Shown piece after piece: positions 31,718 to 38,720 of a stretch of 57,675 bases of DNA. The DNA comes from a virus: the IMG/VR virus record IMGVR_UViG_3300006174_000002, positions 1 through 57,675 of that record; one strand, given 5' to 3'. The notes below the pieces were generated by a model that did no database searches, had not been told where the DNA came from, and was given only the letters and a program-made list of their open reading frames with translations. The position numbers were made by a program, and so were the translations under genes. Numbering within the stretch: the first letter of the stretch is position 1; each line of letters opens with the position of its first letter.

Positions 31718-32424
31718 TCACCGCCGCGGACATTCTCAACCAAGCCCGTAAGACCCTCAAGAAGGCGTCTGCCGCCCCCGCAGCGGTGCCGGCTCCCGCT
31801 CCACTCCCTTCCGGCCCTCCGCCTGGCCCCGACGACGTAGCGCTCAGCCCTGACGCACTGGTGTCCATCACAGAGAAGCTGCTTGCCATTAACCGTGGCC
31901 ATGCCGAGCCGGACGAGCGTGATAGCCTTGAACACCGTCGGGTTTACACCCCGGACAAGCTCTTTGCGGAACGCGTACGACTGGACGCCAATAAGCTACG
32001 CCGGGTCATGATGCGTCGAGTCGCCAAGTCACGTAATTTGAAGCCGGTCGGGATTGCCCATTTCGATCCGTACATGGAAGGGTTGCTGATTGGCAATCCG
32101 TTGTCCTCGCCGTTGGAGGAAATCAATCCGTTGCACCTGGTGGAGCAGAATCGTCGGATTACGCAGATGGGTCCGGGCGGGATTCAGTCGGAGGATTCGC
32201 TCACGGATGAGAGCTCGAACGTCCATCCGAGTATTTTTGGATTTCTCTCCCCGATCGAAAGTCCAGAATCGAGCAGAGCCGGCGTAGACACCCGTCTCGC
32301 GTGGGGTGCAAAGATTGGCAGTGACGGTAAGATTTATCAGAAGATGCGGCATCGCAAGTCTGGAACCATCCAGTATGTGAATCCGAATCAAGTGGCAAAC
32401 GCAGTCGTTGGTATCCCCGAATAA
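31714..32424 (+). CDS. rpoB-M: RNA polymerase beta subunit, middle fragment (rifampicin-region homologue)
   Basis: After a Pro/Ala-rich N-terminal 40 residues, DSLEHRRVYTPDKLFAERVR matches the bacterial DHLGNRRVRSVGELxxNQ block. PLSSPLEEINPLHLVEQNRR then ITQMGPGGI align with the rifampicin pocket ([29 protein letters not shown]). SSNVHPSIFGFLSPIESPES aligns with DVHPTHYGRVCPIETPEG. Thus it spans about E. coli beta residues 445-580 only. At the rifampicin contacts the aligned residues differ: Q for H526, T for S531, E for D516. The fragment should pair with the gene products at 27191 and 53862. Confidence 0.88.
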   Translation: MITAADILNQARKTLKKASAAPAAVPAPAPLPSGPPPGPDDVALSPDALVSITEKLLAINRGHAEPDERDSLEHRRVYTPDKLFAERVRLDANKLRRVMMRRVAKSRNLKPVGIAHFDPYMEGLLIGNPLSSPLEEINPLHLVEQNRRITQMGPGGIQSEDSLTDESSNVHPSIFGFLSPIESPESSRAGVDTRLAWGAKIGSDGKIYQKMRHRKSGTIQYVNPNQVANAVVGIPE

Positions 32425-32495
32425 TGTACCCAGTTCCCCCGGAAATCGCTTTCCTTGCAGTTCTCGGTCTTGTTGGATGTTGGTACCTGTTGTAA
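32424..32495 (+). CDS. Possible 23-aa membrane peptide
   Basis: ATG 32424 overlaps the previous TAA (TAATG). The frame encodes a Pro-led hydrophobic peptide, PPEIAFLAVLGLVGCWYLL after MYPV, long enough for one membrane span. The coupled start and pure transmembrane character support it; its length makes it weak. Confidence 0.35.
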   Translation: MYPVPPEIAFLAVLGLVGCWYLL

Positions 32496-32599
32496 CGCAT
32501 TTGGTTCAAATAATTTACCCGTAGTCGGGTTCTCCCTTTCCTCGGCCGTGTGGTCGAAGGAACTCCCAAAGTAGTTAACCACAAACCAAAGGTCTCAGC

Positions 32600-33046
32600 A
32601 TGAAAAAGTTCCTCACATCAGTTGGCGATTTCTTCGCCTACGTCCCGGTGTCCGTCTATAACTGGGTAGTCATCGAACCGAGCGGATCGCAAGTCAAAAC
32701 CCACCTCGGCCGCCAGGAGGTTCAAACCCAAGAAACGCCCGGCGGTCTCGTCATCGCGCTCAAGACCAAAGGCCTTGAGGTCGAAACGCTGGACGCCGCG
32801 AAATGCGTCACGGTTCCCCTGTCCCAGGACGAAGACGTCCGCGGCTTCTTCGTGGCCGGCGTCCAGGCTGGTGTCAACCTCATGTCCATCGAAGCCAACG
32901 CGCTGACCCAGCAGCAGTTCCGTGCCGATCAGCGTGCCCTGCGCACCATCCGCAAAGCCAAGGAGGCGGCGGAGCGCGCCGAGCAGAAAGCGCAAGCTGA
33001 AGCCGCCGGCAATGTGCCGGTTGGCGCGGTTCCGCAAGCAGCCTAA
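32600..33046 (+). CDS. Hypothetical protein, 148 aa, helical Ala-rich tail
   Basis: Has a leader GTTAACCACAAACCAAAGG, shared with the gene at 30725, with AAAGG as ribosome site. The N-terminal half is beta-rich (VYNWVVIEPSGSQVKTHLGR), the C-terminal half a charged helix (RTIRKAKEAAERAEQKAQAE) ending AVPQAA. The 104-nt gap before it holds only short hairpins. A strong leader and Ala tail suggest an abundant protein; function unknown. Confidence 0.65.
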   Translation: MKKFLTSVGDFFAYVPVSVYNWVVIEPSGSQVKTHLGRQEVQTQETPGGLVIALKTKGLEVETLDAAKCVTVPLSQDEDVRGFFVAGVQAGVNLMSIEANALTQQQFRADQRALRTIRKAKEAAERAEQKAQAEAAGNVPVGAVPQAA

Positions 33047-33056
33047 GCAGAACATA

Positions 33057-33086
33057 CCCCCTGCGTTCTTCCGAGAGCGCAGGGGG
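33057..33086 (+). promoter_or_regulatory. Hairpin that covers the ribosome site of the GroES-like gene
   Basis: CCCCCTGCG (33057-33065) pairs with CGCAGGGGG (33078-33086). The AGGGGG on the 3' arm is 7 nt before ATG 33094 and is the only Shine-Dalgarno candidate, so the hairpin would hide it. There is no T tract. It could be a translational switch, for example temperature- or protein-responsive. Confidence 0.5.
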
Positions 33087-33093
33087 ACAATTT

Positions 33094-33402
33094 ATGCAAC
33101 AAAATCAATCAGTCGACGGTATGCGTCCCCTCGGTAATCGGATTCTGGTGGAAGACGTGGATGACCGCGTGGCCGTCTCGGGCGGCATCGTCATTCCCGA
33201 AGCGTCGCGCGAGACTTCCAACACTTCAATTGTGCTGGCGTTGGGTAAGTGCAATCGCAGCGAGAGCGGTGTCGAAACGCCGTTCCGGGTGAAGGTTGGT
33301 GATAAGGTGATGCTCTGTCGGTTCGGTGGCACACCAGTGGTTCGGAATGGCAAGCAATATCGGTTGGTCACGGAAGAAAACATTGTGGCAATTCTCAATT
33401 AA
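33094..33402 (+). CDS. groES: GroES-like co-chaperonin
   Basis: The full Cpn10 pattern is present: MRPLGNRILVEDVDDRVAVS, GGIVIPEAS, a mobile-loop region, then FRVKVGDKVMLCRFGG and EENIVAIL at the end. At 102 aa it is a normal GroES length. Phage GroES proteins (like T4 gp31) cap host GroEL to fold the major capsid or other virion proteins. It has a hairpin over its ribosome site. No phage GroEL is visible here. Confidence 0.9.
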   Translation: MQQNQSVDGMRPLGNRILVEDVDDRVAVSGGIVIPEASRETSNTSIVLALGKCNRSESGVETPFRVKVGDKVMLCRFGGTPVVRNGKQYRLVTEENIVAILN

Positions 33403-33404
33403 TT

Positions 33405-33578
33405 ATGCGACTCCCTCACACTTGCAAAACGGTCAAATACAAGGAAACCGGTACGGCTACTCTCACGCGCGAACGCACCCGTGTGTTCGGTATGAAAGAC
33501 GGTTCGTGCGTCATGGACACTACGTTCAAGACGGTGCGTGAAGCCAAACACTTCATGGGTTCGACTCGGACGCTATGA
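33405..33578 (+). CDS. Small basic hypothetical protein, 57 aa
   Basis: ATG 33405 follows the GroES stop by 2 nt and the end is an ATGA overlap with the next gene. Basic, Thr/Arg-rich (TATLTRERTRVFGMKDGSCV). No family recognised. Confidence 0.55.
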   Translation: MRLPHTCKTVKYKETGTATLTRERTRVFGMKDGSCVMDTTFKTVREAKHFMGSTRTL

Positions 33579-34129
33579 GTCGGAACCGATTTACGGCTAG
33601 TGCCTTGCGCAAACTCAGCAAGCACAAGCAGGAGCTCATTGTGCAGTTGATGTGCACGTCGTACGGCATGCCTAGCTTTAAGGACATCAAAGATGTGCCG
33701 GAGTTCGTCAAGTCAGTAACGACTGAGGGCATTGTCGATTGTCTGGACCTCTGGATTGACAACTACTTCGGTTGCGTGCCCGGCGGTTACGAAGAGGTGT
33801 TGATGGAAATCATCATCCGTAAATTTCGTCGTCCAGTTGAGGTCGCGATTAACGATTCAATTCGGAGGTTGAACATCGCCTTTTTGAACGGTCTGTCATA
33901 TACGCCAGAGCCGTACGTGTTGGTGGAACCGTCATACGAGCACGAGGTGCAGATGGTCATTGTTGATTCCAAAATCGGGATCCAGTACTACTCGGACATG
34001 TGCAAACCGTGGAACTTCAAGTTTGTGACGCTAGCCGAATTGGCCGAGCATATTGAGTGCATCTCGGATACGTTACTTCGTCGGTATGAGCTTTTCGACG
34101 TCGCGGCACAGCACGCAATCAAGCTCTAA
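33575..34129 (+). CDS. Hypothetical protein, 184 aa
   Basis: ATGA-coupled. A helical soluble protein (MSRNRFTASALRKLSKHKQE) with no recognised motif; it ends just before a terminator, closing the GroES unit. Confidence 0.65.
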   Translation: MSRNRFTASALRKLSKHKQELIVQLMCTSYGMPSFKDIKDVPEFVKSVTTEGIVDCLDLWIDNYFGCVPGGYEEVLMEIIIRKFRRPVEVAINDSIRRLNIAFLNGLSYTPEPYVLVEPSYEHEVQMVIVDSKIGIQYYSDMCKPWNFKFVTLAELAEHIECISDTLLRRYELFDVAAQHAIKL

Positions 34130-34134
34130 TTCTA

Positions 34135-34163
34135 ACCGTGTCGCTCCGGCGGCACGGTCCCTT
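34135..34163 (+). terminator. Intrinsic terminator
   Basis: ACCGTGTCG (34135-34143) pairs with CGGCACGGT (34150-34158) with one G-U, then CCCTTTC. A second hairpin, GCAGCAA/TTGCTGC, lies just after (about 34167-34189). Confidence 0.65.
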
Positions 34164-34260
34164 TCGCAGCAATCTCCAGTGTTGCTGCAACCCATAGCCT
34201 GCCAACTTCTGTCAGGTTAGGGTCAAACTCCCAGCTGGAAGGGTCAGTCTTCTCTTGTTT

Positions 34261-35250
34261 ATGAATACCTCAGGCACAAACCAGGTTCAAACAAACATCA
34301 CCCAATCCGCACCGGTTACGCCGCTCCCGCGGTGGCCGCACGACTTCCAGCTCTACTGGACGTTCAACTGCGGATTCTTCAGCGGTGAATTCCTAGTTAA
34401 AATTGAGGATTATGGCTTCAACATCCTCGAAGTCGCAGCCTACATCCGTCCCAGCGAACAAGGCTCCGTCCGTAACACCCTTCAAGGTAGCCGCATCGTT
34501 CGTCGGCAGCCCCAACACGAGCTCGCGCACTATCGCATCATGCAGTTCTCCTACAATGCCATCAACGGCGTGTTCTTCCGCCTCTGCGATGTCTTCGGTA
34601 GCGCGCAGACCGTCTGGCGACCGTTTGACGAGGTGGCCAACAAACTCAGCTCACTCATCCCGGAAGCCCGCACGGCGGTGCGTAACCTCGTGATGCTACC
34701 CACGGTGCAGATCACGGAACGCACGCCCGAACAGATCGCCGACACCAAGGCCGCGTGGCTCGCCGCCGCGGCCGAGGAAGAACGCATGCGCAAGCAGATC
34801 CAGGCCGAGAAGTCCGTGGTATGCGCTAAACAGCATAAACCGGAAGTATTGCCTATACCGCATAAACCGGCCTACGTCTATCCGGGGCGCGTGTTCGGTA
34901 AGAACTCCCCCTCCGTGGAGGCCAAGCCTTACATCAAGCGGCCGGCCAAACCGGCGGTGAAGATGCTCAAGGTGAATCTGCGTCAGGTGCCGTCGCGCCT
35001 GCCGGAAGATTCGGACGGCTCGGATTCCACCTGGCGTTGTATCGCCAGCGTCTCGGACATCTGGTATGGCCTCAGCCACCAGAAGGCAGCACAAGCTGCG
35101 GCACGGTCACGCCAGCAGCAGAAACATCGCAAGCCCGTTTACCATAACAGTCGGGCGATCGGTTACACCGCTCCGACTGAAGCGGTTCACATGATCTTGA
35201 CTCCGGTCAAGAAAGTCCACGCACCTTACGCCGCGCCGGTCGCCGCGTAA
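34261..35250 (+). CDS. Hypothetical protein, 329 aa, Pro/Lys-rich C-terminal half
   Basis: ATG 34261 follows a 131-nt leader region with two hairpins and no clear promoter. The N-terminal half is a compact domain (RWPHDFQLYWTFNCGFFSGE), then a helix (AWLAAAAEEERMRKQIQAEK) and a long Pro/Lys/Ala-rich C-terminus (KPAVKMLKVNLRQVPSRLPE). Terminators on both sides make it its own unit. Function unknown; virion or DNA-compacting roles would fit the basic tail. Confidence 0.65.
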   Translation: MNTSGTNQVQTNITQSAPVTPLPRWPHDFQLYWTFNCGFFSGEFLVKIEDYGFNILEVAAYIRPSEQGSVRNTLQGSRIVRRQPQHELAHYRIMQFSYNAINGVFFRLCDVFGSAQTVWRPFDEVANKLSSLIPEARTAVRNLVMLPTVQITERTPEQIADTKAAWLAAAAEEERMRKQIQAEKSVVCAKQHKPEVLPIPHKPAYVYPGRVFGKNSPSVEAKPYIKRPAKPAVKMLKVNLRQVPSRLPEDSDGSDSTWRCIASVSDIWYGLSHQKAAQAAARSRQQQKHRKPVYHNSRAIGYTAPTEAVHMILTPVKKVHAPYAAPVAA

Positions 35251-35282
35251 CCTTTGTCTCTGGTTCGTCACAATTCTTTTGT

Positions 35283-35323
35283 GGCCCCCGTGCCCAGCGT
35301 TCGCGCTGGTCGCGGGGGCCTTT
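35283..35323 (+). terminator. Intrinsic terminator with long GC stem
   Basis: GGCCCCCG (35283-35290) pairs with CGGGGGCC (35313-35320), and an inner CCAGCG/CGCTGG stem around TTCG extends it. TTT follows. Confidence 0.85.
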
Positions 35324-35346
35324 CCACTTTCTGTTCTCTATCAACT

Positions 35347-35592
35347 ATGCGTATTTTTGAATCTTGGTGTTATTTACCGTTGGTACTCGTTATGGCCGTC
35401 ACTCCGAACTGGACGGGTATGTACGGTATGCACTTCGTGCTGTTCACTGACGTAATTACGCCGGCAATGTATATTACATGGCTGCTACTTGAGGCCTATT
35501 TAACTATTCAGATCGATGAGTTCAAACGACAGGATGCGCTAACGCAGCAACGGTACTCGAATGCCATAGGTAAATTACGCGAGTATAAATGA
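35347..35592 (+). CDS. Small two-span membrane protein, 81 aa
   Basis: ATG 35347 is the first in-frame start after the terminator. Two hydrophobic segments, FESWCYLPLVLVMAVTPNW and DVITPAMYITWLLLEAYLT, suggest a hairpin in the inner membrane, followed by a charged helical tail (DEFKRQDALTQQRYSNAIGK). Holin-like topology is possible; no endolysin is nearby. Confidence 0.6.
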   Translation: MRIFESWCYLPLVLVMAVTPNWTGMYGMHFVLFTDVITPAMYITWLLLEAYLTIQIDEFKRQDALTQQRYSNAIGKLREYK

Positions 35593-35593
35593 C

Positions 35594-35893
35594 ATGAAAC
35601 AGCCCTCCCTGAAGCTACAACGCCGTACGTCACGACGCATTGATCGTACGCCGGTCGACCTATCACGAGCTGACTTCGGACCCGAAGATGGGTTCAATTT
35701 CCGCTTGCCAATTCAGCAGCGCCCAGTCGGCGGATTCGCCTGGCGCTACGGTCGTCCAGGAAACCGGCTGACCGTGGGTAAAATGCTGAACGGTTCGGAC
35801 TTGCGGAGCACCGCCTCGGCTGTTACTCATGTTCAGCAAAGCAACATTGTATATGAAGACTGCCGACGCGCTGATCGAGGAAACGGAGATTGA
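35594..35893 (+). CDS. Basic hypothetical protein, 99 aa
   Basis: Arg-rich (SLKLQRRTSRRIDRTPVDLS) and probably partly disordered. No family recognised. Its 3' end overlaps the next gene. Confidence 0.5.
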   Translation: MKQPSLKLQRRTSRRIDRTPVDLSRADFGPEDGFNFRLPIQQRPVGGFAWRYGRPGNRLTVGKMLNGSDLRSTASAVTHVQQSNIVYEDCRRADRGNGD

Positions 35894-36059
35894 ACACAAG
35901 GGCAAATCCGTCGACGGAGTGACCCTAACCTGCGGTGACTGCGACGCCGTCGTCGAGACCACCGGTTACGACACCCCAGAGAACCGAGCCGTGCTACAAA
36001 CACGGCTTTGTCATGCCTGCCCAGAGAAGCGGTGTACACGGTTCAAAATCTGTGAATGA
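35853..36059 (+). CDS. Small Cys-rich hypothetical protein, 68 aa
   Basis: ATG 35853 (MKTADALIEETEIEHKGKSV) or the earlier ATG 35829. The C-terminal part has CGDCDAV and CHACPEKRCTRFKIC, a likely zinc or metal site. Its end is ATGA-coupled to the EamA-like gene. Confidence 0.55.
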   Translation: MKTADALIEETEIEHKGKSVDGVTLTCGDCDAVVETTGYDTPENRAVLQTRLCHACPEKRCTRFKICE

Positions 36060-36493
36060 TGTGGTTCTTCTATGCATTCCTGGCCTCTGTCCTCTGGGGC
36101 ATCGCCTACGTGTTCGGTGGTCGGCTGCTCCAAAGCATCCACGTTCAAACCCTGCTCCTCCTTGAGCTCGGCATCGGCACCCTCACCTTCCTCATCTGGT
36201 CCCTTCACAAACACACCCTCGGAACGGACATCACTACCGTACTGAAGGACGGTACGCTCAGTAAACAGCTCGTCCTCAGCATCGTCTCCTTCAACGTGGC
36301 TAACCTGTTGATAATCCTGTCTGTACGGGAGAAAAACGCAGTGTTGGCCAGCGTCCTCGAAGTGTCATACCCGTTGTTCGTCGTGCTGTTCTCGTGGCTA
36401 TTCTTTCGGGAGAGCCATATGAACTTACGCACGGCCGCCGGCGGGCTGATGATCTTGGCTGGTGTGTTCATCGTTTATTGGAACAATCGTTAG
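36056..36493 (+). CDS. EamA/DMT-like small membrane transporter
   Basis: A 145-aa protein with four to five predicted membrane helices: FYAFLASVLWGIAYVFGG, the IHVQTLLLLELGIGTLTFLI segment, LVLSIVSFNVANLLIILSV, VLASVLEVSYPLFVVLFSWL, and the final AAGGLMILAGVFIVYW. The layout, with FFRESHMNLRTAAGGLMILA before the last helix, is the signature of one EamA repeat of drug/metabolite transporters; single-repeat members act as dimers. It is probably host-derived and is rare in phages. The substrate is unknown. Confidence 0.75.
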   Translation: MMWFFYAFLASVLWGIAYVFGGRLLQSIHVQTLLLLELGIGTLTFLIWSLHKHTLGTDITTVLKDGTLSKQLVLSIVSFNVANLLIILSVREKNAVLASVLEVSYPLFVVLFSWLFFRESHMNLRTAAGGLMILAGVFIVYWNNR

Positions 36494-36532
36494 TGGTTGC
36501 GCTGGTTGTCTCGGTTGGTAAACTCAAAATGC

Positions 36533-37057
36533 ATGCTCAAATTTATTCTATTACTGTGCGTTCTGATCTTGCCGGCCTCCGTGTCGGGCATGGATCGGCA
36601 GCACAGCCTCTCCCTCGTTGAGTCCGGTGATAACGACCGGTGTATCGGTACGCACCGTGAAATTTCACGCTATCAATTATTACAAACAGAATGGCACCGT
36701 TTCGCTCAGCCGGGTGAAAGCTGGCTAAAGGCCAGTGACGCTTGGCAGGTCACACAGCGCCGCTCCCAGTTCTATCGGGATCTGTTCGTTGCCCGGTACC
36801 ATCGGGAACCGACGGACTTCGAGTTCTACGTACTACATAATGCCCCTGCTTATCTGGTGTACCGGCCGATTGGTACGCGGATTAGTGAGACCGTGATGCA
36901 CAGAGCGTCTCGGTTCGTAAACCTCCTACACAGCGATGACAACCATGTCCAAACTGATGTCGTTAAACTCAATCCCGTACGCGTGGGATTACAGCATTCC
37001 GTGTGGTTCCCTACCGTCTTCTCCCCGCCCTACGGACCCGCCACGGGTGGAAGATGA
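36533..37057 (+). CDS. Secreted hypothetical protein, 174 aa, signal peptide
   Basis: ATG 36533 gives MLKFILLLCVLILPASVSG, a clear signal peptide with a cleavage site after VSG. The mature part contains SQFYRDLFVARYHREPTDFE and FYVLHNAPAYLVYRPI, resembling a sequence seen in small secreted bacterial proteins of unknown function. It should act in the periplasm or outside. The neighbouring EamA-like gene also makes an envelope protein. The last 122 nt overlap the next gene. Confidence 0.6.
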   Translation: MLKFILLLCVLILPASVSGMDRQHSLSLVESGDNDRCIGTHREISRYQLLQTEWHRFAQPGESWLKASDAWQVTQRRSQFYRDLFVARYHREPTDFEFYVLHNAPAYLVYRPIGTRISETVMHRASRFVNLLHSDDNHVQTDVVKLNPVRVGLQHSVWFPTVFSPPYGPATGGR

Positions 37058-37283
37058 GTTCCCGGTGTTGGCGAAACATCTGGAGCTGATAGCTAAAAAA
37101 GAGCATCCGTTGATCAAGGCGCTGGACACGACTGACAAGGTCACCACGTACATCTTCCATAAACGTGCTCCGGATGGACGGAATTATGGTAAACGGGTGC
37201 CGCGCTGGGGCAGCACCACGGAGCGGAATGCGCCCTGCCCTTGTGGCTCGGAACGTAAATTCAAGGTTTGCTGCGGTCGGTGA
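36936..37283 (+). CDS. SEC-C motif protein, 115 aa
   Basis: The C-terminus NAPCPCGSERKFKVCCGR is a textbook SEC-C zinc-binding motif, as found at the end of SecA and in many small proteins that bind SecB or nucleic acids. The N-terminal half is unrecognised. Starts are ATG 36936, 36945 or 36957; all lie inside the secreted-protein gene. Confidence 0.7.
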   Translation: MTTMSKLMSLNSIPYAWDYSIPCGSLPSSPRPTDPPRVEDEFPVLAKHLELIAKKEHPLIKALDTTDKVTTYIFHKRAPDGRNYGKRVPRWGSTTERNAPCPCGSERKFKVCCGR

Positions 37284-37296
37284 TTTGCGATAGGCT
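37268..37296 (+). promoter_or_regulatory. sigma70-like leaderless promoter of the GNAT gene
   Basis: TTGCTG (37268-37273), a 17-bp spacer, TAGGCT (37291-37296), then 6 nt and ATG 37303. It overlaps the end of the SEC-C gene. Confidence 0.65.
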
Positions 37297-37302
37297 GCTG
37301 GC

Positions 37303-37737
37303 ATGTTCAAAGTCAGCCACGTGTACAACCAGCAGAGCCTGAAAGAGGCACGGGACATTATGGAACGTATCCGGGCCGAAGAACCAAAGTATTGGCCCCA
37401 CGGGCTCAGCGCGGATCACTTCGACGGCGGCTGCTACCTCATTCGGGAAAAGCAATCGTCCGTGCCGGTCGGCTTCACCGGTTTCCAGACCCGCATCGAG
37501 AAGGAAGCTGGCGTCCCAAAACGCGTCGGGTATTACAGTATCGGCATCCTCCCGGAGTACCGCAAATCCGGGTTTGCCAAGCAGGCGGTTAGTCGGCTCC
37601 TTGAAATGAAGGCTGCCACGGTCCATCGGATGAAAGCCATGATCGTCGAAGGGAACGCCCCGTCAATGGCCCTGGCCGAGTCGCTACACGTGCCAGCAGT
37701 CATCAAGCGCGCCTCGGTGTACTTACGGATTGTCTGA
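37303..37737 (+). CDS. GNAT-family N-acetyltransferase
   Basis: The acetyl-CoA binding motif A is visible as YYSIGILPEYRKSGFAKQAV, preceded by the FTGFQTRIEKEA strand and followed by a helix (RLLEMKAATVHRMKAMIVEG) and NAPSMALAESL, a typical motif B position. The length is normal for a single GNAT domain. The substrate is unknown; in phages these enzymes may modify host proteins, tRNA charging products or antibiotics. It has its own leaderless promoter and a terminator, so it is a single-gene unit. Confidence 0.82.
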   Translation: MFKVSHVYNQQSLKEARDIMERIRAEEPKYWPHGLSADHFDGGCYLIREKQSSVPVGFTGFQTRIEKEAGVPKRVGYYSIGILPEYRKSGFAKQAVSRLLEMKAATVHRMKAMIVEGNAPSMALAESLHVPAVIKRASVYLRIV

Positions 37738-37760
37738 TTCAAACCTCAACTTCACTTATA

Positions 37761-37784
37761 GCCGCCCCACTCGGGCGGCTTTTT
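37761..37784 (+). terminator. Intrinsic terminator followed by CATTTATGG start context
   Basis: GCCGCCC (37761-37767) pairs with GGGCGGC (37773-37779), then TTTTT, then CATTTATGG with the ATG of the next gene at 37790. The same arrangement is at 51534 and 56893. Confidence 0.85.
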
Positions 37785-37789
37785 CATTT

Positions 37790-38221
37790 ATGGCAATAAT
37801 CAAAGAACCACAATCACTGGCCTGTCAGCCCGACTCGGAAGAAGGTTTGGTATTCTTCACGCACTTCGACTGCTGGAACACCACCAGTAACCCGGACGAA
37901 AGCAATAACGACAACTGGTGGGCTTGGGACGACGGCGCGGCGGTCAATCAGGTGTGGTTGCTGATGCGCGACGCGTGGGCACTGACCGACGATGAGGAGT
38001 ACATGATGTTTGCCCCGCAGTATCTGGCAATGGGGCAAGTGCCGTGGTTTGCGGAGTTGGAAAAGATGTTCATTGCATCGGGATATCATGTGTACAACTC
38101 GGATACTTTTTTCGAGGTGTACGACCCGAAAGTGGCGGATGTGGATGATGAGGCGCAAGAGACGCATGAAGTTGATTGCGATTGTCATAATTGCAGAGTG
38201 ATGGAAAAGGCCGACAAATGA
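37790..38221 (+). CDS. Acidic hypothetical protein, 143 aa
   Basis: Begins directly after a terminator and has no Shine-Dalgarno. Acidic and Trp/Asn/Asp-rich (NPDESNNDNWWAWDDGAAVN), with EVDCDCHNC near the end. No family recognised. ATGA coupling follows. How it is transcribed is unclear: it must depend on read-through or antitermination. Confidence 0.6.
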   Translation: MAIIKEPQSLACQPDSEEGLVFFTHFDCWNTTSNPDESNNDNWWAWDDGAAVNQVWLLMRDAWALTDDEEYMMFAPQYLAMGQVPWFAELEKMFIASGYHVYNSDTFFEVYDPKVADVDDEAQETHEVDCDCHNCRVMEKADK

Positions 38222-38535
38222 TCTCAAAATCTGAATTAATGCGGTGGCTGAAGACCCTGACAGATACACCATTTGTAGCCATCGACGAAGGTGGGCTGCA
38301 GTTGCATGGTGTTGGACAGAACGAGGAGCCTACTGGGGCATACCTAGAAATTGGTGGTTTCCCGGATGAGTCTGTTGAGTGCACCACCTGCACGGCGCGG
38401 GTGCATCGCGACGACCCGTACTTTGCCACGCCGTGCGGCACCTACTGCTCGGATTGCATGCGCGCTGAACACGCCAAGACCTGTGACATCTGTGCCCATG
38501 AGTTTAACCTGCGTAAGACTGAAGCATGTACGTGA
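38218..38535 (+). CDS. Zinc-binding hypothetical protein, 105 aa
   Basis: ATGA-coupled. CTTCTARVHRDDPYFATPCG, then YCSDCM and CDICAHEF give at least six Cys in a LIM- or double-zinc-ribbon-like arrangement in the C-terminal half. Likely a protein- or nucleic-acid-binding factor. Confidence 0.6.
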   Translation: MISKSELMRWLKTLTDTPFVAIDEGGLQLHGVGQNEEPTGAYLEIGGFPDESVECTTCTARVHRDDPYFATPCGTYCSDCMRAEHAKTCDICAHEFNLRKTEACT

Positions 38536-38720
38536 TCCAAAATACGGACACTGATGCACTGCTAGGTGTCGATCCTGGGCATCGAGGTTACACCTACACA
38601 CACGACGTGCGTAAGGCGAAGATATTCTCTACGTCGGAGCAGGCACGTAATTACGGTATCTGCACTAACGAACGGGTCGTCTCGGTACAGGAATTACTAC
38701 ATACTGAATATGCAAGCTGA
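38526..38720 (+). CDS. Small hypothetical protein, 64 aa
   Basis: Overlaps the previous gene by 10 nt and the next by 11. MYVIQNTDTDALLGVDPGHR then a short helix (DVRKAKIFSTSEQARNYGIC) is a pattern seen in many small phage proteins. No function known. Confidence 0.55.
   Translation: MYVIQNTDTDALLGVDPGHRGYTYTHDVRKAKIFSTSEQARNYGICTNERVVSVQELLHTEYAS

Noticed and set aside
35254-35346. Upstream extension of the 35347 membrane gene
   Set aside because: It would run through an intrinsic terminator; ATG 35347 is the first start after it.
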